Shown piece by piece: positions 1 through 4,724 of a stretch of DNA of 5,916 bases (position 1 is the first letter of the stretch; each line of letters starts with the position of its first letter). This DNA comes from Anaerolineales bacterium (GTDB lineage: Bacteria > Chloroflexota > Anaerolineae > 4572-78 > NAK82). The notes under the pieces are model-generated. The model was not told the DNA's origin. It saw only the letters and a list, made by a program, of their open reading frames with translations, and searched no databases. The stretch is from the NCBI GenBank assembly GCA_024643945.1, contig JAHELX010000246.1, positions 1-5,916 of the forward strand, given 5' to 3'. A program made the translations under genes and the position numbers.

Positions 1-192
1 GCCATCACATTTGGGCATGCCGATGTCCATGAGTATCACATCCGGCAGCGTCTCCCGGGCGCGCGCTACTGCTTCAGGCCCATCCCCAGCCTCCCCCACG
101 ACTTCCAGGCTTGGGCGAGAGGCCAGCAACGAAGCCACGCCTTTGCGGAACAGGATATGGTCGTCTACGAGCAGGATGCGTAAGGGTTCCAT
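1..192 (-). CDS. Response regulator, NarL/LuxR type, N-terminal receiver domain (partial)
   Basis: This is the first 64 residues of a two-component response regulator; the rest lies beyond the left edge. It reads [20 protein letters not shown] at the N-terminus. The acidic pair Asp10-Asp11 is visible, and Asp56 in VILMDIGMP is the expected phosphoacceptor. The DDHxLFRxG pattern is typical of NarL/LuxR-type regulators, which usually carry a C-terminal helix-turn-helix DNA-binding domain, though that part is not in the window. The ATG at 192 is preceded by a GAGGAG-like ribosome site that overlaps the stop codon of the kinase remnant, 8 bp upstream, so the two were once a kinase-regulator operon. 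GC is high (about 65%), unlike the rest of the window. The receiver identification is secure; the output domain and the signal are unknown. Confidence 0.9.
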   Translation of the reverse strand, partial: MEPLRILLVDDHILFRKGVASLLASRPSLEVVGEAGDGPEAVARARETLPDVILMDIGMPKCDG

Positions 193-200
193 GGTACTCC

Positions 201-443
201 TCATTCTCGGGGCGCGCGGGGCACCCGGATCACGACCCGCGTGCCCTTCCCGGGCTGGGAATCGAGTTCCAGGCTGCCACCCACGCTCTCCGCCCGCTCG
301 TGCATGATCTGCAGGCCGAAATACTGCCGGCCTTCTTCGGTAGCCTGGGCCGGGTCGAACCCCCGGCCATCATCCTCGACGATGATTCCAGTCCAGTCGC
401 CATCCCCCTCGAAGCGGACCCACGCACGGGTCGCCTCCGCGTG
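201..443 (-). pseudogene. Sensor histidine kinase, C-terminal ATPase remnant, truncated at its 5' end
   Basis: The reading frame encodes 80 residues matching the end of a HATPase_c domain. It opens with HAEATRAWVRF (the tail of the N-box, usually NxxxHA), continues with the G1 box VEDDGRGFD and the G2-like [11 protein letters not shown], and ends with the [16 protein letters not shown] segment. This layout is typical of NarX/DegS-type kinases paired with NarL-type regulators, which fits the regulator 8 bp downstream. The frame is stopped by TAA at 444-446 immediately before the first recognisable residue, and no plausible start codon lies in the 5' part. The sensor, dimerisation/phosphoacceptor domain and N-box Asn are all absent. 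The missing part is not visible in another frame upstream. Either the gene was cut by a rearrangement or the contig is a chimera joined here. Confidence 0.8.
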
Positions 444-502
444 TTACATGAGAGGGCTTACCCTATTGGTCACAAGTTAAGCGAAATGGGAGATTGTCAG
501 GT

Positions 503-530
503 TTGTCAACAGTACATTCAGTGGTACAAT
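503..530 (+). promoter_or_regulatory. Predicted sigma-70-type promoter for acpS
   Basis: A -35 box TTGTCA (503-508; 5 of 6 to consensus) and a -10 box TACAAT (525-530; 5 of 6) are separated by 16 bp. A TG one base ahead of the -10 box makes an extended -10. Transcription would begin near 537 and leave a leader of about 100 nt before the ATG at 637. This is the best promoter match in the window and points at acpS, giving that gene its own transcript on the strand opposite to its neighbours. Confidence 0.6.
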
Positions 531-626
531 TGCTTGTGGCAAACGCACAGCAAACCACACAAGAGTATCGACTCGCTTGGCAAGATCTTCCCAAAGGACT
601 AAAACTCCCCCACGAAAGAAAGATCC

Positions 627-631
627 AGGAG
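627..631 (+). promoter_or_regulatory. Ribosome binding site fixing the acpS start
   Basis: AGGAG lies 5 bp before the ATG at 637. It selects this start over the upstream ATG at 577, whose extra 20 residues have no family counterpart, and over the GTG at 631, which overlaps the site itself. Confidence 0.7.
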
Positions 632-636
632 TGGCG

Positions 637-1026
637 ATGGTATTGGGTGTAGGCATAGATATCGTCAGCATCAGCAGAGTGAAAGACGCGGTAGATACGG
701 CCGGCAAGGTATTCTTGGATAAGGTATTTACGCCATGGGAGCAGCAGCGTGCCGAAACACATGCTGACCCTGTCGCTTACTTTGCGATGACATTTGCCGG
801 CAAGGAAGCCATCTTCAAGACGTTTGGTATGGGCTGGGAAACCGGCGTACAATTGACAGAGATAGAAATAAGGGATGGGGAATTTGGAGAACCCATCCCA
901 GTTCTTAAAGGCAAGTTTGCTCAACTAGCCGCGCAACGTGGCGCAGCCAGGGTGCTGCTGAGCCTCTCGTACGATGGTGAGTACGCCGTCGGTATGGCAG
1001 CTCTAGTCGCAGGTGAAGCGTCTTAG
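637..1026 (+). CDS. acpS: Holo-[acyl-carrier-protein] synthase (AcpS)
   Basis: AcpS transfers the 4'-phosphopantetheine arm of CoA to a conserved Ser of apo-ACP, activating it for acyl carriage; it is a cytosolic, Mg-dependent trimer in the family. The 129-residue product is normal length. The N-terminal GVGIDIVSISRV carries the Mg-binding Asp8 and the conserved Arg14. The second signature, FAGKEAIFKTFG, carries the metal-binding Glu57 and Lys61. FTPWEQQRA at 31-39 matches the conserved FT-x-x-E segment, and the C-terminal strand LSLSYDGEYAV matches the family end, with Tyr where many members have His. The gene stands alone on the plus strand behind its own promoter and converges on an ACP gene 2 bp away, an obvious candidate substrate. 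Identification is firm; whether it serves only that ACP or also the fatty-acid ACP is open. Confidence 0.93.
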   Translation: MVLGVGIDIVSISRVKDAVDTAGKVFLDKVFTPWEQQRAETHADPVAYFAMTFAGKEAIFKTFGMGWETGVQLTEIEIRDGEFGEPIPVLKGKFAQLAAQRGAARVLLSLSYDGEYAVGMAALVAGEAS

Positions 1027-1028
1027 GC

Positions 1029-1280
1029 CTATCGCTGCTCAAGCAAGTTCTGGACAAGCTCAATGGCTTCCCCTATGGTCTTTCTCCTCCTGGCTTCCGA
1101 GCCAGGAATTTCAATACCAAATTCATCCTCCAACACCGCTGTTAGCTCAATAATATTTAGGGACTTAGCCAGGAGATCCTCGACAAAACGAGTATCTGGG
1201 CTTAGCTGACTCACCTCTCTGTGAAAGACTCTCGCAACCGCTGCTTTGACCCGCTCTTCAAGCGTCCTGTCTTCCGTCAT
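1029..1280 (-). CDS. Acyl carrier protein with atypical Lys-Ser-Leu attachment site
   Basis: The 83-residue product has the size and four-helix pattern of a free-standing ACP. Helix I spans roughly residues 5-18, and the loop SPDTRFVEDL leads to the modification site. Ser40 in LLAKSLNIIEL is the expected phosphopantetheine acceptor, followed by helix II ending VLEDEFGIEIP and a C-terminal helix EAIELVQNLL. The usual Asp-Ser-Leu is Lys-Ser-Leu here, and the Gly two residues before that Asp is Leu. A patch SEARRRKT at 61-68 is unusually basic for an ACP. The ATG at 1280 is preferred: it begins just before the domain and has a purine-rich AAAGGGGG stretch upstream. An in-frame ATG at 1322 would add 14 residues without a ribosome site. 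The gene follows ackA after 53 bp on the same strand. It may be a specialised rather than the housekeeping ACP, hence no gene symbol. Confidence 0.88.
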   Translation of the reverse strand: MTEDRTLEERVKAAVARVFHREVSQLSPDTRFVEDLLAKSLNIIELTAVLEDEFGIEIPGSEARRRKTIGEAIELVQNLLEQR

Positions 1281-1333
1281 TGTGTTCTTGCCCCCTTTCT
1301 TTCCCTGGCTTCGATATGTCATGCGGCGTGCAG

Positions 1334-2542
1334 TTACCCCTTGACAGGCAGACCGGCCACAGTCAAGGTGTCCCACACGATCATCTGTTCCTCGTTGGTG
1401 GGAACTACAATGACGCTTACCCGCGAATCCGGCGTGCTGATGATCTGTTCGACCCCTATTGTGTCTTTGTTTCTGTTCTCGTCTAGCTTGATTCCCAAGA
1501 ACTCCAAACCCTCACATATCATTCCCCTCATGATATGTGAATTCTCGCCAATTCCTGCGGTAAACACCAAGGTGTCGATCCCTCCCAATGCCGCTGCATA
1601 GGCACCAATATATTTCTTCACCTTGTACGCAAACATCTCCATTGCCAATTGGCAGCGTTCATCTCCACACCTGGCTTTCTCAACGATTTCTCTCATGTCA
1701 TTGCTGACGCCCGACACCCCCAGCAGACCACTTTCTCTGTTAAGAAGATCATCGATGCGATCGATACTCAGCCCGACTTGCCTGTGGAGAAAGAAAATCA
1801 CCCCTGGATCAATATCGCCTGACCTGGTTCCCATCATTAGCCCTTCCAAGGGGGTGAGGCCCATGCTCGTATCAATGGACTTGTCGCCATCAACTGCTGC
1901 AACCGTCACACCATTACCTAGATGGCATACGATCATCTTCAGCTCTTTGAGGGGCCTTCTCAAAATGTTAGCCGCTTTTCGACTTACATACCTGCAAGAT
2001 GTGCCATGAAACCCATATCTCCTGATCTTGTGTGTCTGGTAGTACTCATAGGGCAATGCATAGAGATAGGCTCTGGGTGGCATCGTCTGATGAAACGCCG
2101 TATCGAAAACCGCAACATGCGGAACATCGGGGAGAATCCGTCTGGCCTCTCGGATGCCAAGCAAGTTCGCAGGGTTGTGAAGTGGCGCAAGGGGTATGCA
2201 CTCCTCCATTTTTTCGATGACCTCTTCAGTGATGAGGGTGGACTCGATAAAGGTATCGCCTCCGTGAACCGTTCTGTGCCCAACCGCTGATACTTCAGAA
2301 ATGTCGTGAAGCACTCCATATTCTCTATCGAGTAGCGATTGCACAATAAGCTCGAAGCCTTTTCGATGAGTGGGAACGGCTATCTCTTTCCGAAGCCTCT
2401 TCTCCTCGGCTTGGTGCTTGAGGTAGGAACCTTCTTCTCCTATCCGCGCCACAATCCCTTCAGCAAGGATTTGCTCAACATCAGCATCATAAAGCTGATA
2501 TTTGATCGACGAACTTCCGCAGTTAATGACAAGGACTTTCAT
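1334..2542 (-). CDS. ackA: Acetate kinase
   Basis: AckA catalyses acetyl phosphate + ADP = acetate + ATP in the cytosol, the ATP-forming step of acetate production, and is reversible for acetate activation. The 402-residue length is standard for this ASKHA-fold family. Residues known as catalytic in the Methanosarcina thermophila enzyme are present with near-identical numbering: Asn7 in [13 protein letters not shown], Arg90 in [12 protein letters not shown], Asp147 in [11 protein letters not shown], His179 in [10 protein letters not shown], Arg240 in [11 protein letters not shown] and Glu384 in VPTNEEQ. The nucleotide-binding HLGNG (207-211) and TAGIGENS (328-335) are also intact. The one unusual position is Cys183, where GFHGTSH normally ends in His. 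The ATG at 2542 overlaps the pta stop codon by 4 nt (ATGA), implying translational coupling; a GTGAGGG stretch about 11 nt upstream lies inside pta. All key catalytic residues are kept, so activity is expected. Confidence 0.97.
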   Translation of the reverse strand: MKVLVINCGSSSIKYQLYDADVEQILAEGIVARIGEEGSYLKHQAEEKRLRKEIAVPTHRKGFELIVQSLLDREYGVLHDISEVSAVGHRTVHGGDTFIESTLITEEVIEKMEECIPLAPLHNPANLLGIREARRILPDVPHVAVFDTAFHQTMPPRAYLYALPYEYYQTHKIRRYGFHGTSCRYVSRKAANILRRPLKELKMIVCHLGNGVTVAAVDGDKSIDTSMGLTPLEGLMMGTRSGDIDPGVIFFLHRQVGLSIDRIDDLLNRESGLLGVSGVSNDMREIVEKARCGDERCQLAMEMFAYKVKKYIGAYAAALGGIDTLVFTAGIGENSHIMRGMICEGLEFLGIKLDENRNKDTIGVEQIISTPDSRVSVIVVPTNEEQMIVWDTLTVAGLPVKG

Positions 2543-3531
2543 AGCGCTTGCGCCCTCACCACCACCATGGTGGTCGCACCAACAATGTCGTCTACGGTTG
2601 CTCCTCGCGAGAGGTCGCTTACAGGCCTGGCAAAGCCTTGCAAGACCGGACCGTACGCGGCCGCCTGCGCCAGCCGCTGGACAAGCTTATAGGCGATGTT
2701 TCCCGCATTGAGATCAGGAAAGATGAGAACATTGGCTTTCCCGGCTACAGGGCTCGCTTCTTTCACTTTCTTGCTGGCTACCTCCGGGACGAGGGCCGCA
2801 TCGGCCTGCAATTCTCCGTCGATGAGCAGTTCAGGCCTTCGCTCCCTGACGAGTTCAAGCGCTTTAACGACTTTATCCACGTGAGGATGGATGGCGCTGC
2901 CCTTAGTAGAAAAGGAGAGCATTGCTACCCTTGGTTCCCAGCCCAGCAATTCCCTGGCACTTCTTGCACTCGCAATCGCAATGTCGGCAAGTTGTTCAGG
3001 AGTGGGATCAGGGTTAACTGCAGCGTCTGCGAAGATAAGCAGACTGCCCTCCTCACCTGCGTAGCCGGGGGTGTCCATTAAGAATACACTGGAGGGTGTA
3101 GAGATACCCTCTTGCATCCCGACGATCAGTTCGCTGGCCATGATTACGTCTTCGGTGGCATGGGCGATTCCGGCTACCATCGCATCCGCATCACCCACCT
3201 TCACCATCATTGCTCCGAAGTAAAGGGGTTTTCTAAGGATCCTGAGAGCGGCTCCCTCGGGAATATCCCTAACTCTACAGTACTCTGCCACATATGAATC
3301 TAACTTTGGTGACGAGAGAGGATCGATCACACTAAGCCCTGTCAGATCCAGGTCAGCCTGGGCAGACAAATTGATGATGTCACTTTCGTTTCCCAGCAGG
3401 ATCGGGAACGCAATTCCTTCCTGGGCTACGAGTGCTGCTGCCCTGACGATTCTCTCCTCTGTTCCTTCAGGGAAGACGACCTTCCTGGGGGAACTCTTGG
3501 CCTTGGCCTGTAACTCTGCCATTACTCCCAT
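2539..3531 (-). CDS. pta: Phosphate acetyltransferase (phosphotransacetylase)
   Basis: Pta converts acetyl-CoA + phosphate to acetyl phosphate + CoA in the cytosol and works with acetate kinase, the next gene. The 330-residue protein is the short single-domain form, lacking the N-terminal regulatory extension of the long enterobacterial enzyme. Recognisable blocks are [15 protein letters not shown] near residue 20, [14 protein letters not shown] in the middle, [16 protein letters not shown], and [20 protein letters not shown]. The C-terminal [19 protein letters not shown] contains the conserved Ser-Arg pair (about 308-309) implicated in catalysis and CoA binding. The ATG at 3531 has AGGAGG 12 bp upstream; a second in-frame ATG at 3522 is an alternative costing three residues. 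The stop overlaps the ackA start by 4 nt. The family also includes phosphate butyryltransferases, but the motifs and the AckA partner favour acetyl transfer. Confidence 0.95.
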   Translation of the reverse strand: MGVMAELQAKAKSSPRKVVFPEGTEERIVRAAALVAQEGIAFPILLGNESDIINLSAQADLDLTGLSVIDPLSSPKLDSYVAEYCRVRDIPEGAALRILRKPLYFGAMMVKVGDADAMVAGIAHATEDVIMASELIVGMQEGISTPSSVFLMDTPGYAGEEGSLLIFADAAVNPDPTPEQLADIAIASARSARELLGWEPRVAMLSFSTKGSAIHPHVDKVVKALELVRERRPELLIDGELQADAALVPEVASKKVKEASPVAGKANVLIFPDLNAGNIAYKLVQRLAQAAAYGPVLQGFARPVSDLSRGATVDDIVGATTMVVVRAQAL

Positions 3532-3543
3532 AGCGAGGCTATT

Positions 3544-3549
3544 CCTCCT
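3544..3549 (-). promoter_or_regulatory. Ribosome binding site of pta
   Basis: A perfect AGGAGG on the minus strand, 12 bp before the ATG at 3531. This is on the long side but fits that start better than the ATG at 3522, which would be 21 bp away. Confidence 0.6.
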
Positions 3550-3561
3550 TTACAGAGTGCA

Positions 3562-3598
3562 GAAGACACCCGTCTTCACCCTGACGATTCGGCGTCAG
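3562..3598 (-). repeat. Tandem hairpins in the pta leader
   Basis: Two perfect 6-bp inverted repeats stand side by side: GAAGAC/GTCTTC (3562-3567 and 3572-3577, 4-nt loop) and CTGACG/CGTCAG (3581-3586 and 3593-3598, 6-nt loop). Only 3 nt separate them. On the minus strand they end 12 nt before the AGGAGG of pta. Neither is followed by a T run, so they are not a standard intrinsic terminator. They may form RNA structure near the ribosome site or stabilise a processed transcript end. Confidence 0.55.
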
Positions 3599-3747
3599 CC
3601 GCCGTCTCTAGCAAGACTCCCTTCAACAACCAGAACGATGGCTGGCTCAAGGTGCACACGTACCCGCGCCGAAGGCGGTCGGCTGCACGCCGGGGTTGGG
3701 CGGCAGGCATGGATTGCACAGTCCTTCACAGTTCGTACTTTGTTAAC

Positions 3748-4098
3748 TTACGACGGCATGTAGGCGGCAAAGGTCTGTACCATGATTTTACCGTTCCGCA
3801 CCACAAACGTGTCGGTGCCCAGAGGAGCAAATGGTTCTGCCTTCCACAGGATATATGCGATTTCGCCGTCAACATCCTGCCGAACCATTTCGAAGGCTTC
3901 CATCATGCCTGACGGCAAATTACTGATGAACGCCTCAAAGAACGTCCGTAACTCCCCTAGTCCGCGTACAGGACCATTCGGGGTGAAGAGAATGGAATTC
4001 TCAGTGTAGTCACTCAGAATAGCATCTGTGCCTTGGCCAAGTGCTTGTAAGTGATGGGCCAGGGTAGCTTGTGTTTGTTGCGTCGTATCTGTAGCCAT
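3748..4098 (-). CDS. SnoaL-like / NTF2-superfamily protein
   Basis: This 116-residue protein fits the small cone-shaped alpha+beta fold of the SnoaL-like (DUF4440-type) group. Helix 1 is rich in Gln, Leu and Ala (about 7-27), followed by LSDYTENSILFTPNGPVRG, the family's characteristic turn into strand 1 with the acidic-aromatic Asp30-Tyr31. Next come LGELRTFFEAF (48-58), AYILWKAEPF (81-90) and the closing GTDTFVVRNGKI-x-QTFAAY. Members bind small hydrophobic ligands, and some are isomerases, cyclases or hydrolases, but many have no known activity, so no reaction is assigned. No signal peptide or membrane segment is seen, so it should be cytosolic. The ATG at 4098 is fixed by AAGGAGAA, with AGGAG 8 bp away; an upstream extension to 4179 has no such support. 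It lies between the thiolase pair and pta-ackA, with sizeable structured gaps on both sides. Confidence 0.82.
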   Translation of the reverse strand: MATDTTQQTQATLAHHLQALGQGTDAILSDYTENSILFTPNGPVRGLGELRTFFEAFISNLPSGMMEAFEMVRQDVDGEIAYILWKAEPFAPLGTDTFVVRNGKIMVQTFAAYMPS

Positions 4099-4176
4099 AG
4101 GAAATTCTCCTTGATAGATCTTGGATGTGTTAAAACAAACGGTTACACCCAGTGGGAGATACTTCTTGACCAGTAT

Positions 4177-4205
4177 CATTCGGAGGCCACTGGCTTCTCC
4201 GAATG
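4177..4205. repeat. Inverted repeat upstream of the SnoaL-like gene
   Basis: Perfect 9-bp arms CATTCGGAG (4177-4185) and CTCCGAATG (4197-4205) enclose 11 bp that themselves contain GCC-ACT-GGC, so the stem can extend by three pairs past a small bulge. It lies about 80 bp upstream of the SnoaL-like start codon. There is no T run on either side, so it is better read as an operator-like dyad or an mRNA leader hairpin than as a terminator. Confidence 0.6.
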
Positions 4206-4255
4206 CCCAAATACATTCTGGCCCCTCCGTATGGACCCAAGAACGGACAAAAGCC

Positions 4256-4303
4256 AGACCAGCTCAAGAAGGACCCATGGAGGCGCGCCGCTTAAGCTGG
4301 TCT
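4256..4303 (-). terminator. Candidate terminator-like hairpin after the DUF35 gene
   Basis: Arms of 13 nt (4256-4268 and 4291-4303) pair with a single mismatch that becomes a G-U or A-C pair in RNA, around a 22-nt loop containing the palindrome GGCGCGCC. On the minus strand the hairpin begins 23 nt after the DUF35 stop codon and is followed by GGCTTTTG. The short T run and large loop make it a weak intrinsic terminator. It could instead be a processing or stabilising structure at the end of the thiolase-DUF35 message. Confidence 0.4.
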
Positions 4304-4326
4304 GATCTAGACAGTTGCAAATGTCC

Positions 4327-4722
4327 TTACCGGACTTTGCAGATTGGGACGCGGTTACCCGCCATGTCCCTCATCTCGATGTCTACATCCAGTGGAAGCC
4401 GGTCAAAGTCCTTCTCTGGATTGTTCAAGTCGATTCCTTCGACCAGAGTCCAGAATACCGGCCCCTCCTTTAGCTGCACGGACCCAAAGGCACATGGGGC
4501 ATATTTGGCGAAGCGAGCGGGTGGCATGTACGTGATTGAGAAGAGCAGCAGCTTGCCCTCCTTACCCAGTTCCGTCCACGATAGATTGGTCCCCTGGCAA
4601 TTCTCGCAGACCGGCACGGGTAGAAGCCTGTACGTGCCACAGTCATTGCATTTCTGGCCCATGAGTCTGTGCTCAGCCAAGTGTTTGTAGAAGTTGTCAA
4701 CGTAGCGCTCTTGCATTTCCAT
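4327..4722 (-). CDS. DUF35 zinc-ribbon / OB-fold protein, thiolase partner
   Basis: The 131-residue protein has the two-part DUF35 layout. An N-terminal helix ERYVDNFYKHLAEHRLMG leads to a zinc ribbon with Cys25, Cys28, Cys39 and Cys42 in KCNDCG and VCENCQG. The rest is a beta-rich OB-fold with the usual LLLFSITYMPPARF segment, GPVFWTLVEG and a basic end. Proteins of this type are encoded next to SCP2-like thiolases. In the archaeal acetoacetyl-CoA thiolase/HMG-CoA synthase complex the DUF35 subunit is a scaffold that helps bind CoA. That role is inferred here from the fold and from the thiolase gene immediately upstream, with only 2 bp between its stop and this start. The ATG at 4722 is fixed by AGGAGG 8 bp away, lying inside the thiolase 3' end; an ATG at 4716 is a lesser alternative. 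It is probably translationally coupled to the thiolase. Confidence 0.92.
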   Translation of the reverse strand: MEMQERYVDNFYKHLAEHRLMGQKCNDCGTYRLLPVPVCENCQGTNLSWTELGKEGKLLLFSITYMPPARFAKYAPCAFGSVQLKEGPVFWTLVEGIDLNNPEKDFDRLPLDVDIEMRDMAGNRVPICKVR

Positions 4723-4724
4723 GG

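Larger units (their letters stand above)
444..636. other. Intergenic region between the kinase break and acpS
   Basis: This 193-bp stretch is about 47% GC by hand count, against about 65% on its left. It holds the acpS promoter candidate and a leader of roughly 100 nt. A short tandem TTGTCA repeat (494-499 and 503-508) overlaps the -35 element. No coding sequence, transposase end or attachment-site-like repeat was recognised. Frames open across it on either strand give no recognisable protein. Confidence 0.6.
3532..3747. other. Intergenic leader between the SnoaL-like gene and pta
   Basis: This 216-bp gap holds the pta ribosome site, two adjacent perfect hairpins (3562-3598) and a GC-rich self-complementary patch at 3667-3683, where CGCC/GGCG and GCCGA/TCGGC pairings are alternatives. 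No coding sequence is recognised, and no convincing -35/-10 pair for pta was found, only a weak TAGAGA preceded by TG. The space could be a structured leader or a site of separate transcription of pta-ackA-acp. Confidence 0.5.
4099..4326. other. Intergenic region between the DUF35 gene and the SnoaL-like gene
   Basis: This 228-bp gap carries two large inverted repeats, 4177-4205 and 4256-4303, and the ribosome site of the SnoaL-like gene (4105-4112). Open frames through it on the plus strand give no recognisable protein. No -35/-10 pair with good match and spacing was found on the minus strand. The arrangement suggests an end of the thiolase-DUF35 transcript and a new or processed start for the SnoaL-like gene. 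Confidence 0.5.

Noticed and set aside
481..509. Perfect TTGACA on the minus strand (504-509) as a promoter for the kinase remnant
   Set aside because: No -10-like sequence occurs at 15-19 bp; the nearest AT-rich hexamer is 23 bp away, and the kinase frame is broken anyway.
577..636. Upstream ATG extending AcpS by 20 residues
   Set aside because: The extension is basic and unlike the family N-terminus, and the AGGAG at 627-631 points to the ATG at 637.
463..924. Long open minus-strand frame opposite acpS
   Set aside because: It is antisense to a gene with clear AcpS motifs, has no recognisable domain, is rich in Cys, Ser and aromatic residues in an unstructured way, and lacks a convincing ribosome site.
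1281..1376. N-terminal extension of the ACP
   Set aside because: It would overlap the end of ackA and add a Gly/Lys-rich stretch with no ACP counterpart; the ATG at 1280 sits directly before the domain.
1834..2346. Several open frames on both strands inside ackA and pta
   Set aside because: They are out-of-frame shadows of two well-supported enzymes and show no domain or ribosome site.
4275..4311. Cluster of four palindromic restriction-type sites (CCATGG, GGCGCGCC, CTTAAG, TCTAGA), resembling a cloning polylinker
   Set aside because: No vector sequence flanks it, the surrounding genes are contiguous, and part of it belongs to the natural inverted repeat 4256-4303. Coincidence is the simpler reading.
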